Below, piece by piece: positions 1-6,109 of a stretch of DNA of 11,677 nucleotides. The stretch is from Thermotogae bacterium (GTDB taxonomy: Bacteria; Thermotogota; Thermotogae; UBA12178), in contig QNAP01000035.1 in the NCBI GenBank assembly GCA_003641795.1, forward strand, positions 1 to 11,677. Reading direction: 5' to 3'. The notes beneath the pieces are model-generated. The model saw only the letters and a program-made list of their open reading frames with translations, had not been told where the DNA came from and ran no database searches. Both the position numbers and the translations under genes were made by a program. Positions within the stretch are counted from its first letter, which is position 1; each line of letters begins with the position of its first letter.

Positions 1-10
1 CTTCATGGTA

Positions 11-212
11 GTGCCCGTTTGTGAGTGCAAGCGAGGGAGAAAGCGAAGCACAACAAGCATTCTGCTATGTGAAATCCATATCTCTATTTCTTCGCGTGGG
101 TCGTTTTGTGGATGCGAAAGAGGAAGAAAGCGGAGCACAACAAGCATTCTGCAATATGAAAACTCCCGCTTCCTCGCGTGGGTCACTTTGTGGATGCGAA
201 CGAGGAAAAAAG
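11..212. repeat. Imperfect tandem repeat, unit about 82-85 bp, ~2.4 copies
   Basis: Three consecutive units can be aligned: about 11-95, 96-177 and a partial one at 178-212. The 19-nt block AGCACAACAAGCATTCTGC is identical at 47-65 and 134-152. A second block (GTGGGTC, then TTTGTGGATGCGAA, then GAGGAA) occurs at 96-126 and 178-207 and, degraded, at 11-36. Units 2 and 3 each contain arms that could pair around a 14-nt loop (TTCGCGT 91-97 with ATGCGAA 112-118; TCGCGT 174-179 with ATGCGA 194-199). Unit 3 also has TTCCTCG 170-176 facing CGAGGAA 201-207. Plus-strand reading frames give a repeated peptide, but there is no convincing ribosome-binding site or protein family, so I treat this as non-coding. 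The layout does not fit CRISPR, because the units are direct head-to-tail copies without unique spacers. Confidence 0.75.
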
Positions 213-295
213 TAAATGCTTGCTGTTTGGGTGTGAAGGATTTATCACCGTTACACGGTTAGGTGTGTCCGAACCGTTATTCTGTCCACTCCCAG

Positions 296-324
296 ATGGT
301 AAATATCTGCGTATCATGTGTCAA
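296..324 (-). promoter_or_regulatory. Candidate sigma-70-type promoter reading left into the repeat region
   Basis: On the minus strand a perfect -35 TTGACA (319-324) is followed after 17 nt by TACCAT (296-301), which keeps the first two and last two bases of TATAAT. It lies 12 nt beyond the stop codon of the amidohydrolase-like gene. Transcription would start near 289 and run through the tandem repeat toward a gene outside the window or make an untranslated RNA. No start codon with a clear Shine-Dalgarno sequence is visible downstream within the window. This is prediction from sequence alone. Confidence 0.4.
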
Positions 325-335
325 TGGTGGCAGAG

Positions 336-1544
336 TCAAGAGTGGTTTACATCAGATCGCATCAGCAACTCTTTACCTTCGGACAACACTAACTGAAGAG
401 CTTGTTCATCGAACTCTTCCATTAGGAAGAGGGCAAAATCTTCAAGAGTCTTGATCTTTCTGTTAGATTTGGCAACAACGAATGAAGCGTCGAACCCTCT
501 CATCAAGCGCTTTGAGGGAATATTACCCATGTGAATAGCCCCACCCTCAGAAAACACGAGTTTTGCAAGAAGTTCTAAGAGAATTCTCATTGGAGGTGCT
601 GATCTCAAACTCGCTTGATGAAAAAGAAGGGCGACTTCGATCTCCTTGAAAAGATTCGGACGGAACGGTCCGGTACCCAAATTCACCTGCATTCCCCTGC
701 CCACGTATTCGTTCAACGAAAGTGTACCGCCATGCACAAGAAGCTCAAATCTTGGAGTTTTAACCACCGGAACATTTTTCACTGCCAACACATCGAGTTC
801 GATATCCGTCAATCCCCATCCATGTACAATGACAGAATTCTTGGTGAAAACCCCGGCTTCACTGAAAACTTCCACGCCTTTCCGACCTTCCGCCTTCATG
901 AAGGCATTCTCCAAGAAAGAAAAATCTACGATCACGTAGCGGAAGATGCCATGGGGTTCGTACTGGGCAAAGAGCCCGTGTTTTTTATAAAACGTCTCAT
1001 CGAGAACAACGAAGAGGATCTGTCCAGCTTCGACAACCGCTTTCAACATTTCCTCTTCCACTTCTTCGGACATCACTACCGGTCCTACGGTTATGGGAAT
1101 TGGAAACATCTCAACACGATCGGGTACCGTAAAAACACGGGCATCATCAAGCCATGGCAGAGCAAAGGAGGCCTTTCCAATTCCCAAGGACAGGCAGTCT
1201 TCCACAGCTTTTTTCAGGATGTCCACAACCTCGTCATCCCGATCCTTCCAGTACTTCCTTCCCTCGAGGATAACGTTTTTGTAGGTTTCCAAGGTGGGGT
1301 GACTACGGAAGGACACTCCCATCCAACATTCCAACGGCGCGCTGAGGTCCACGTAACTGTTAGTGAGCTGGGGGAACGCAACACAGTTTGGAAACTCCCG
1401 TATTTCTGCGCCCTCTGGAAGGGACGCTCTTTCCACCTCACCTATCTCGAGAATCTGACCATCATCCACCAAGATGAAAGAGTCTTCTATTAATGGAGAT
1501 TTCGGATCGTTGGTGAAGGTGGTTACTCCCAAATAGCCCTTCAA
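336..1544 (-). CDS. Degenerate amidohydrolase-fold protein (ATZ/TRZ, SAH-deaminase-like), likely lacking metal ligands
   Basis: The 402-residue product has the outline of the amidohydrolase superfamily. There is an N-terminal beta-sandwich strand set (SFILVDDGQILEIGEVE, 22-38), the position of the usual 'MPGLVNAHTH' segment (54-66), the strand-5/6 region with a retained His (VIVHGWGL, 238-245), the 'LGT' strand (289-291), and a C-terminal closing strand (GFDASFVVAK, 350-359). The catalytic features are altered. The HxH pair is replaced by N62-S-Y-V-D66, and the Asp that normally follows LGT is missing (LGTGPF). In the family these residues bind Zn/Fe and catalyse deamination or dechlorination, so I infer a pseudoenzyme or a changed activity. 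I chose the TTG at 1544 over the GTG at 1562. The TTG overlaps the upstream stop as TTGA, and AAGGGGGAT sits just before it at a usable distance. The gene is probably cotranscribed with, and translationally coupled to, the glycosyltransferase. The fold assignment is fairly sure; the function is unknown. Confidence 0.75.
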   Translation of the reverse strand: MKGYLGVTTFTNDPKSPLIEDSFILVDDGQILEIGEVERASLPEGAEIREFPNCVAFPQLTNSYVDLSAPLECWMGVSFRSHPTLETYKNVILEGRKYWKDRDDEVVDILKKAVEDCLSLGIGKASFALPWLDDARVFTVPDRVEMFPIPITVGPVVMSEEVEEEMLKAVVEAGQILFVVLDETFYKKHGLFAQYEPHGIFRYVIVDFSFLENAFMKAEGRKGVEVFSEAGVFTKNSVIVHGWGLTDIELDVLAVKNVPVVKTPRFELLVHGGTLSLNEYVGRGMQVNLGTGPFRPNLFKEIEVALLFHQASLRSAPPMRILLELLAKLVFSEGGAIHMGNIPSKRLMRGFDASFVVAKSNRKIKTLEDFALFLMEEFDEQALQLVLSEGKELLMRSDVNHS

Positions 1545-2275
1545 GTGATATCCCCCTTCCACACACGAATCGCAAATCTGACCACACTGAAAAACGATCG
1601 AGCTCGTTTCCGAGGTTCAAGAACTATTCTGTAGAACCATTCTAACCCCATCACCCGTATTAACCTCGGAGCTCTTCTCTTTACGCCGGATATCACGTCG
1701 AAGGCTCCTCCCACTCCAACTGCAAGCTTAACCTGAAGGTCACCGAAGTGGTCCCGGATGAAAAACTCTTGTTTGGGCACACCCATCGCCACGAAGAGTA
1801 GATCGGTTTTGTTGAGCCGTATCTGGTCCGCAACAGCTGCATTTTGGGATTCATCGAAGTAACCGTGCATCGTGCCAGCAATTAGAAGAGAAGGGTAGTC
1901 CTTCTTCAACATCTCACCGGCTCTTTCCGCAACGCCTGGTCTGCCCCCAAGTAGAAAAACCCGCCATCTTCGCGACTGAGCGATTCCGCACAGATCTTTC
2001 ATCATCTCCACACCGGGATATCGCTGGGTCTTCACTCCAAACTCCTTTCTAAGCAGATACGCGGCGCCCACCCCATCAACTGTAAGCAAATGGGCTGATT
2101 CCAAGCATTCTCGATACCCCTCATTGCTCAAAAACAGGTCGAGAATCGGTGCGTTGGCTGTGACGATGAAGAGTCGTTCACCATTGCCGACGCGGTCTAC
2201 GATATAGTGAAGTATGTCACTACGCTTGCCTACCACGAATCTCAGATTTTTCCAGCAAACTTCCTCTACAATCAT
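1541..2275 (-). CDS. WecG/TagA/CpsF family glycosyltransferase
   Basis: The 244-residue product carries the run of motifs typical of the GT26 family: FIVTANAPIL (36-45), the TVDGVGAAYLL segment with the likely catalytic Asp67 (65-75), RYPGVEMM (85-92), VFLLGGRPGVAE (106-117), GTMHGYF (134-140), DLLFVAMGVPKQEFF (158-172), VGVGGAFDVISG (186-197), KRRAPRLIR (199-207) and LEWFYRIVLEPRKR (211-224). Family members such as TagA and WecG transfer N-acetylmannosamine or its uronic acid to a lipid-linked acceptor on the inner face of the cytoplasmic membrane. There is no signal peptide or membrane span, and the basic C-terminus fits peripheral membrane binding. The open frame extends upstream to 2536, but that part reads through a terminator and a tRNA, so it is not coding. 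ATG 2275 is the first canonical start after the terminator. Its Shine-Dalgarno sequence is weak: AAAGGAAG at 2292-2299 lies too far upstream (about 16-18 nt). The sugar substrate is unknown. Confidence 0.88.
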   Translation of the reverse strand: MIVEEVCWKNLRFVVGKRSDILHYIVDRVGNGERLFIVTANAPILDLFLSNEGYRECLESAHLLTVDGVGAAYLLRKEFGVKTQRYPGVEMMKDLCGIAQSRRWRVFLLGGRPGVAERAGEMLKKDYPSLLIAGTMHGYFDESQNAAVADQIRLNKTDLLFVAMGVPKQEFFIRDHFGDLQVKLAVGVGGAFDVISGVKRRAPRLIRVMGLEWFYRIVLEPRKRARSFFSVVRFAIRVWKGDIT

Positions 2276-2310
2276 GCGCGTCGTGGACGTTCTTCCTTTC
2301 TGAAGAGTCG

Positions 2311-2341
2311 AATTAAAAAGCACCGTGGTGCGCCACGGTGC
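2311..2341 (-). terminator. Rho-independent terminator after tRNA-Leu
   Basis: On the minus strand GCACCGTGG (2333-2341) pairs perfectly with CCACGGTGC (2320-2328) around a 4-nt loop (CGCA), followed at once by TTTTT (2315-2319) and AATT. The 9-bp GC-rich stem plus T-run is a textbook intrinsic terminator. It lies about 47 nt after the tRNA 3' end and 35 nt before the glycosyltransferase ATG, so it closes the nadD-to-tRNA unit. Confidence 0.93.
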
Positions 2342-2387
2342 CCGAATTGATTCGAAACCGAAGTTTGGGACGAAAGATGCCGATAAC

Positions 2388-2477
2388 TGGTGCCGAGGGC
2401 GGGAGTCGAACCCGCACGGAGCTGTCAACCCCAGCGAATTTTGAGTCCGCCGCGTCTGCCAGTTCCGCCACCTCGGC
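2388..2477 (-). tRNA. tRNA-Leu (anticodon CAA)
   Basis: This is a 90-nt class II tRNA with encoded CCA (2388-2390). The arms fold cleanly. The acceptor is GCCGAGG with CCTCGGC, then discriminator A. The D-arm stem is GCG/CGC. The anticodon stem is GCGGA/TTCGC with one G-U pair, and its loop CTCAAAA places the anticodon CAA at 2441-2443. A long variable arm (GGGG facing CTCC) and a T-arm GCGGG-TTCGACT-CCCGC follow. Anticodon CAA reads UUG leucine codons. The gene starts 25 nt after the metallophosphoesterase stop and can be expressed both from that operon and from its own promoter at 2502-2510. An intrinsic terminator follows. Confidence 0.97.
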
Positions 2478-2501
2478 ATTCTCTCACGGGGTACTGCCAA
2501 G

Positions 2502-2510
2502 ATTATATCA
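2502..2510 (-). promoter_or_regulatory. Extended -10 promoter for tRNA-Leu, overlapping the upstream stop codon
   Basis: The minus strand reads TGATATAAT: a perfect TATAAT (2502-2507) with the TGn extension (2508-2510). Transcription would start about 7 nt on, leaving a 5' leader of roughly 17 nt before the mature tRNA (2477). No good -35 is seen at 16-18 nt, as is common for extended -10 promoters. The TAA inside TATAAT is the stop codon of the metallophosphoesterase gene. Confidence 0.6.
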
Positions 2511-3708
2511 CGACCTCGGCCTTGAGGATGTGACATAACTCCACCGTCAAGGCATCTTTACAACCATTCAAAATAACGTAGGAAGACTTGTTGCGTCTAC
2601 AGAAGCCTTTTTTATCGCTGAAAGCTTCCACCACAGGTGCCCAAGTACCCGTATTGACGTAGAATTTCAGCGTTCCACTACCTTTAAAGAGTCGATGATC
2701 ACTTCTGTGAGAGTGTCCCAAAACGAGTCCATTGAGTTGGTCCGACGTCAGTTCCATAAGGGAATTATCCAGGCCGATGATTTCTTTTTTCTTGAATACG
2801 GGCACGACTCTCGAAGTGGAAAGTACCTTCCTCGCTTTCTTGAAAAGGGCATCAGACCGCTTGACTGATTGGAGGAAGGTAACGAATCGAACGACCTGTT
2901 CACCGAGTTTTATTCCACCAAAACGGTTGATAAAGAGCTTTGAAAAAAACCGAGCGGAGGGATAGTTGATTCTTATCCACTCACGCGTGATCGACGACTT
3001 TACCGCTTCAAAAAGTATTTTCATCCACGTTTCCACTAAATCCAACCCGAGATTGTAGGTTTCTGTAACGTGATCGAGCCACTTGACAGTATCGAGTTTT
3101 GGATTGACGTTGTCGTAGTCCTTCAGTACCTCTTCCGGTACGCCATGGCTACTGAGCACGTCGTCGAAATGTACCATCATGTATCGTGCAAGGTATTCGC
3201 TTATGGGAGGAATAACCTTCTTTCTCTTTTTGTCAAAACTCGGCCTGCTGGTGACATCGAACTGGTTCCCATGGATAATCAGAACCTTCCATTCGTCAAG
3301 GTAAAGATGGGAAACAACGGGAATTTCAACACCCACAATTTCCCACAGCTTCTCCTTCAGGTTTTGTGAGATGAGGAGATAGAAGTCGTGGTTCCCGACA
3401 ATGTAGATCACGTTGTGTTTTCGAGCGAATTCTCCGAGACTTTGGAAGAAGAGAGGGTGAGCCTTTTGAAATTGTTCCATGATTTCGGGATCCGGCTCCT
3501 GCTTTTCGATCTCGAAGGCGTTAAGACTCACGTTTTTCATCTTCGTACTCTTGACGATTTCTAACACATCACCATTGAGTATGAGCTCGATATCTGGGTA
3601 CCTTCGATCAAGCTCGTCCAACAACTTGGCAAACTCGTGATCGAGCTCGAAATCGTCTCTCCAACTGCCATCACCTACATGAAGATCACTCAGAACAACT
3701 CGCGTCAT
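2503..3708 (-). CDS. Calcineurin-like metallophosphoesterase
   Basis: The 401-residue product carries all five motif blocks of the binuclear metallophosphoesterase fold: SDLHVGDG (Asp8, His10), LNGDVLE (Gly46, Asp47), VGNHDFY (Asn106, His107), IIHGNQFD (His146) and LGHSHRSD (His332, His334), followed by NTGTW. All metal-binding positions are kept, so it should be an active phosphodiesterase or phosphatase. The motif layout is closest to the LpxH/UDP-2,3-diacylglucosamine hydrolase-like group. It carries about 160 extra, mostly helical, basic residues (about 160-320) between the fourth and last blocks, where compact relatives have little. There is no signal peptide. The ATG at 3706-3708 directly follows the TGA of the upstream gene with no gap, and its Shine-Dalgarno sequence (GTGAGG) lies inside that gene. 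Substrate unknown; a lipid A role is unlikely if this is a Thermotogota member. Confidence 0.85.
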   Translation of the reverse strand: MTRVVLSDLHVGDGSWRDDFELDHEFAKLLDELDRRYPDIELILNGDVLEIVKSTKMKNVSLNAFEIEKQEPDPEIMEQFQKAHPLFFQSLGEFARKHNVIYIVGNHDFYLLISQNLKEKLWEIVGVEIPVVSHLYLDEWKVLIIHGNQFDVTSRPSFDKKRKKVIPPISEYLARYMMVHFDDVLSSHGVPEEVLKDYDNVNPKLDTVKWLDHVTETYNLGLDLVETWMKILFEAVKSSITREWIRINYPSARFFSKLFINRFGGIKLGEQVVRFVTFLQSVKRSDALFKKARKVLSTSRVVPVFKKKEIIGLDNSLMELTSDQLNGLVLGHSHRSDHRLFKGSGTLKFYVNTGTWAPVVEAFSDKKGFCRRNKSSYVILNGCKDALTVELCHILKAEVVI

Positions 3709-4752
3709 TCAGACGTTGAACCTCACTTTCAAGATGTCGCCGTCTTCAACTGGATGATCTTTCCCCACAACCCGAACTAAACCATGCTCTCGAAGTATCC
3801 TCTCCGAACCGTATTCTACCAGATCTTTGAACTTCATTATCTCCGCTTTGATGAATCCCCTCGCCATGTCTGAATGAATCTTGCCGGCTGCTTCCAGTGC
3901 AGAGGCATTCTCTTCTACCGTCCAAGCGTGTACTTCCTTCTCACTCACGGTGAAAAAGGTTATCAGTCCCATATGGCGGTAAATAACCCTCGTCAACCGT
4001 TGAACCACAGGTTCTTTGACTCCGTAAGCCTCCATAAAAGAGGATCTTTCTTTCTCAGAAAGCTCTGCAAGATCTCGCTCCAAAGCACCACAAAACTTCA
4101 CCATGGGGTAATCTCCAAAAGTTTCCACCGACTCCTCAAGTTTTAGTCCCTGCTCGGACGTGTTGAGAGCCACCACAAAAGGTAGAAGAGAACAGAAGTT
4201 GAAGCCTGAGAGCTTCTTCCTCTCTTCTTCGGTGAGTTCAACTTTGTTGAGTGGAACCATGTCTTCTAAATAGTTTTTCAAACGCTCCAACATTTCGAGT
4301 TCCCAAACTTCGTGGGCTTCGAGTTTCCTCTTGGCGTTTTGAAGTCTGTGAATCCGATTCTCGCAGATTTCAAGATCTCTGAATATGAACTCTTCCAACA
4401 ACCGATCGAGCTGGCTCTTCGGATCGAAGCATCCTTCAGGAAAAGGCACAGAAAAGTTTTCGAACGCGCGTAGCACCAGAACCAGAGCTTCGGCTTTCGA
4501 AAACGCGGAGAACGTTCGTATTTTCTCTTTCTGTGGAGCTTTGGGATCTATGGAGGGTGTATCGACGAACTCGAGGGTAGAGTGGACGACCTTCTTCGGA
4601 TTGTAAAGCTTTGCGAGTTTTTCCAGTCTCGGATCTTGAACTTTCACCACTTTAACCTGGTAAGATCCCTGAGATTTGTGTTCACCCAAAGAAAGAGCAT
4701 CGAAGAGACTCGTTTTCCCCACTGAGGGTAGTCCAACTATCGCAACTCTCAT
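3709..4752 (-). CDS. Divergent YchF/OLA1-family P-loop NTPase with TGS domain
   Basis: The 347-residue length and domain order match YchF (Obg-like ATPase). The G domain begins at residue 1 with P-loop GLPSVGKTS (7-15). DPRLEKLAKLYNP (40-52) matches the YchF DPRL segment. A helical insert lies at about 115-180 (EICENRIHRLQ is typical), NTSE (197-200) is in the G4 position, and a C-terminal TGS domain spans about 263-347 (FFTVSEKEVHAWTVEENASALEAAG, then KIHSDMARGFI, ending DGDILKVRFNV). Normal YchF has EFVDIAGL plus a Gly-rich KGAS.GEGLG switch II. Here it is EFVDTPSIDPKAPQ, so the G3 glycine and the Gly-rich loop are gone, and the switch I Thr region is also replaced. I infer a diverged paralogue with altered or lost NTP hydrolysis. 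Its ATG overlaps the upstream stop as ATGA, with GGGGGAAAAGGAT as Shine-Dalgarno sequence. YchF proteins bind ribosomes and affect translation and stress responses; the role here is uncertain. Confidence 0.85.
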   Translation of the reverse strand: MRVAIVGLPSVGKTSLFDALSLGEHKSQGSYQVKVVKVQDPRLEKLAKLYNPKKVVHSTLEFVDTPSIDPKAPQKEKIRTFSAFSKAEALVLVLRAFENFSVPFPEGCFDPKSQLDRLLEEFIFRDLEICENRIHRLQNAKRKLEAHEVWELEMLERLKNYLEDMVPLNKVELTEEERKKLSGFNFCSLLPFVVALNTSEQGLKLEESVETFGDYPMVKFCGALERDLAELSEKERSSFMEAYGVKEPVVQRLTRVIYRHMGLITFFTVSEKEVHAWTVEENASALEAAGKIHSDMARGFIKAEIMKFKDLVEYGSERILREHGLVRVVGKDHPVEDGDILKVRFNV

Positions 4753-5504
4753 ATCCTTTTCCCCCTGAAGGCTTCGTACAACTCAGAACTTACGAGTGAA
4801 ACGGGATCGTTGGTGATAATCATATCCACTCTATCTCGGAATTGGAGATAGAGTTCCACGTCATCCACTGTCCAGAGCGCCACTTTAAAGCCAGCCACTT
4901 TTGCCGTTTCTACTAAATGTAGCAGCCTTTTCTTCCCAGCTTCCGCTATCAACTTGATAGGGAGATGGATCGAATAGACCCCTTGTTGCTTTGCAAGGTT
5001 CAAGAACCAATCCCAATTCTTGGGCCAACGCTTTTCCAGAAGGAGTCCTATGCGTATCCAAGGGAGCCTTTCTTTCAGTTCGTAGACAGCCGAATGGGAA
5101 AACGAAGAACAGATGAGCTTCTCGTATGGACGTAGCTTCAGTAGTTTAACTAAGCGGGGAACGACTTCCCGCTCCTTCAGCTCCAGGTTTATCCACAGAT
5201 CGGTACGAATGAGCCAATCCCAAATTTCTTCCAAAAGAGGCATAGAACTGCGATCCCCTATTTTGATGGCCTTCAGTTGGTCCGATGTGAATCCCTTCAC
5301 CGAACCTTCACTGTTGGAAAGGCGATCCAGTATGGCGTCGTGAGTCACGGCAATCTTCTTGTCCCTGGTGAGTCTTAGGTCCATTTCAAATCCGTCGGCA
5401 TACACCTCACTGGCTCTGACAAATGCTTCCAGGGTATTTTCTGTGAAGAGTTTGGAATAACCTCTGTGCGCAAGAATCAAGGGCCTTTCTTTTTCATAGG
5501 CCAC
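4749..5504 (-). CDS. Glycerophosphodiester phosphodiesterase (GDPD, UgpQ-like)
   Basis: The 251-residue product is a single GDPD TIM-barrel domain of normal cytoplasmic length. Visible signature residues are LAHRGY (His13, Arg14), ENTLEAF (22-28, metal-binding Glu at 22), FEMDLRLTRD (Glu40, Asp42), VTHDAILDR (catalytic His55), INLELK (Glu108), VALWTVDD (208-215, Trp211) and IITNDP (229-234). The enzyme hydrolyses glycerophosphodiesters (deacylated phospholipids) to sn-glycerol 3-phosphate and an alcohol. No signal peptide is present, so it should act in the cytoplasm. The GTG start at 5504 has a strong AAGGAGG (5514-5520) at 9-nt spacing and overlaps the 3' end of nadD by 11 nt. Its own stop overlaps the next start as ATGA, which indicates tight operon coupling. 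All key residues look intact. Confidence 0.92.
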   Translation of the reverse strand: MAYEKERPLILAHRGYSKLFTENTLEAFVRASEVYADGFEMDLRLTRDKKIAVTHDAILDRLSNSEGSVKGFTSDQLKAIKIGDRSSMPLLEEIWDWLIRTDLWINLELKEREVVPRLVKLLKLRPYEKLICSSFSHSAVYELKERLPWIRIGLLLEKRWPKNWDWFLNLAKQQGVYSIHLPIKLIAEAGKKRLLHLVETAKVAGFKVALWTVDDVELYLQFRDRVDMIITNDPVSLVSSELYEAFRGKRI

Positions 5505-6096
5505 CGCTTCCCGCCTCCTTGAAGAACCTCCTCACCTCGCGCTCAATGAGATGAGGGACCATCCCTGTCAGTGGCAACCCCCTTCGTGCCCGCTCCCGGA
5601 CCTGAGTAGCACTGAGCTGAATGATGGGAAGGTTTAACCAAAGAATCCTCTCGTATGCTTTCCCTAAGACTTTCCGGGCGTGCTCTTCGAAGGGTTTGCC
5701 ACAGTAACGTGGGTAAACGGCTATCCGTGTTTCTCCTATCAGATCCTCGTATCTGTGCCACGTCTCGATGTAAGAAAGGGCATCCTCCCCTACTATGAAA
5801 TAGAGGTCTTTTCCCACGTTTTCTTTGAACCACTTGACGGTTCTCAGAGCGTACGAAGGCGTCGGTAACTTCGATTCCACATCAACGACCTCCACCTTCT
5901 CGATACTGGAAAAGATTCTTCTAAGCCATGAAAACCGTTTCTCGAAGGGAGCTAAATCTGCTGAAGATTTGTGGGGAGGAACATAAGAAGGTACCACGAA
6001 GAGTTTTTCAAGGTCTAACTCCTCTATCGATAACGTGGCTATAACGATATGAGCATTATGCGGTGGGTTGAACGAACCACCGAGAATACCGTAGAT
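5494..6096 (-). CDS. nadD: Nicotinate-nucleotide adenylyltransferase, apparent ATC start
   Basis: NadD transfers AMP from ATP to nicotinate mononucleotide, the penultimate step of NAD synthesis. Read from ATC 6096 the product is 200 residues, normal for NadD, and begins (M)YGILGGSFNPPHNAH. It contains the nucleotidyltransferase GGSFxPPHxxH motif (6-16), VPSYVPPHKS (35-44), LPTPSYAL (77-84), YFIVGEDAL (99-107) with the downstream Trp, LSATQVRERARRGLP (161-175, the SxTxxR ATP-binding motif) and VPHLIEREVRRFF near the end. The first ATG/GTG/TTG in this frame is the GTG at 5997, which would delete the catalytic GGSF/HxxH motif, so it cannot be the true start. Upstream, the frame meets TGA at 6103-6105. 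Between them GAGGTGAT (6102-6109) is ideally spaced before ATC 6094-6096. Either ATC starts translation or the sequence has an error here. A promoter about 30 nt upstream fits a short leader. Confidence 0.9.
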   Translation of the reverse strand: MYGILGGSFNPPHNAHIVIATLSIEELDLEKLFVVPSYVPPHKSSADLAPFEKRFSWLRRIFSSIEKVEVVDVESKLPTPSYALRTVKWFKENVGKDLYFIVGEDALSYIETWHRYEDLIGETRIAVYPRYCGKPFEEHARKVLGKAYERILWLNLPIIQLSATQVRERARRGLPLTGMVPHLIEREVRRFFKEAGSGGL

Positions 6097-6103
6097 ACGG
6101 TAT
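6086..6103 (-). promoter_or_regulatory. Perfect inverted repeat enclosing the nadD start codon
   Basis: On the minus strand ATACCGT (6097-6103) pairs perfectly with ACGGTAT (6086-6092) around the 4-nt loop ATCT (6093-6096), whose first three bases are the inferred start codon ATC. A flanking G-U pair could extend the stem to 8 bp. It overlaps the end of the Shine-Dalgarno sequence. It could be an mRNA hairpin that controls initiation, or an operator for a DNA-binding repressor. Function is inferred, but the symmetry is directly visible. Confidence 0.6.
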
Positions 6104-6109
6104 CACCTC
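6102..6109 (-). promoter_or_regulatory. Shine-Dalgarno sequence that points to the ATC start of nadD
   Basis: GAGGTGAT matches the 16S rRNA anti-Shine-Dalgarno complement over 8 nt. Its GAGG core ends 9 nt before the ATC at 6096, which is optimal. No canonical start codon in the nadD frame lies near it. A GTG within the motif (frame +1) opens a short frame that ends at a TAA within about 17 codons and encodes nothing NadD-like. Confidence 0.7.

Larger units (their letters stand above)
1..335. other. Gene-free intergenic stretch at left edge
   Basis: I see no supportable coding region here on either strand. It contains the tandem repeat (11-212), the candidate leftward promoter (296-324), and a group of short alternative inverted repeats at 247-277 (ACCGT/ACGGT around TAC; ACGGTT/AACCGT around 11 nt). 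None of these is followed by a T-run on the minus strand, so no intrinsic terminator can be called for the gene ending at 336. The minus-strand T-run at 206-211 has no stem directly before it. Confidence 0.6.

Noticed and set aside
11..212. Possible short CRISPR array
   Set aside because: Whole 82-85 bp units are repeated head to tail, with no constant repeat alternating with unique spacers of uniform length, and no cas genes.
5..262. Plus-strand reading frame with a repeated Cys/Arg-rich peptide
   Set aside because: The peptide repeat follows directly from the tandem DNA repeat. There is no convincing ribosome-binding site, no recognisable family, and every supported gene in the window is on the other strand.
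291..310. CAGAT/ATCTG stem at 294-308 as a terminator for the amidohydrolase-like gene
   Set aside because: Only five base pairs, AT-rich, and no T-run follows on the minus strand.
615..1493. Long plus-strand open frame (292 codons)
   Set aside because: It lies wholly antisense to the amidohydrolase-like gene, has no family signature, and is a shadow frame of biased codon use.
2470..2520. Direct repeat of GCCGAGGT (2470-2477 and 2513-2520) as an attachment site at the tRNA
   Set aside because: Only 8 bp, at the 5' rather than the 3' end of the tRNA, with no integrase or foreign DNA nearby; most likely chance.
2276..2536. N-terminal extension of the glycosyltransferase frame up to 2536
   Set aside because: This stretch translates the tRNA-Leu gene and the intrinsic terminator. 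The peptide is the familiar artefact of translated tRNA, and the family's N-terminus begins after 2275.
5997..5999. GTG as the start of nadD
   Set aside because: It would remove the GGSFNPPHNAH nucleotide-binding motif, which is intact in the same frame just upstream.
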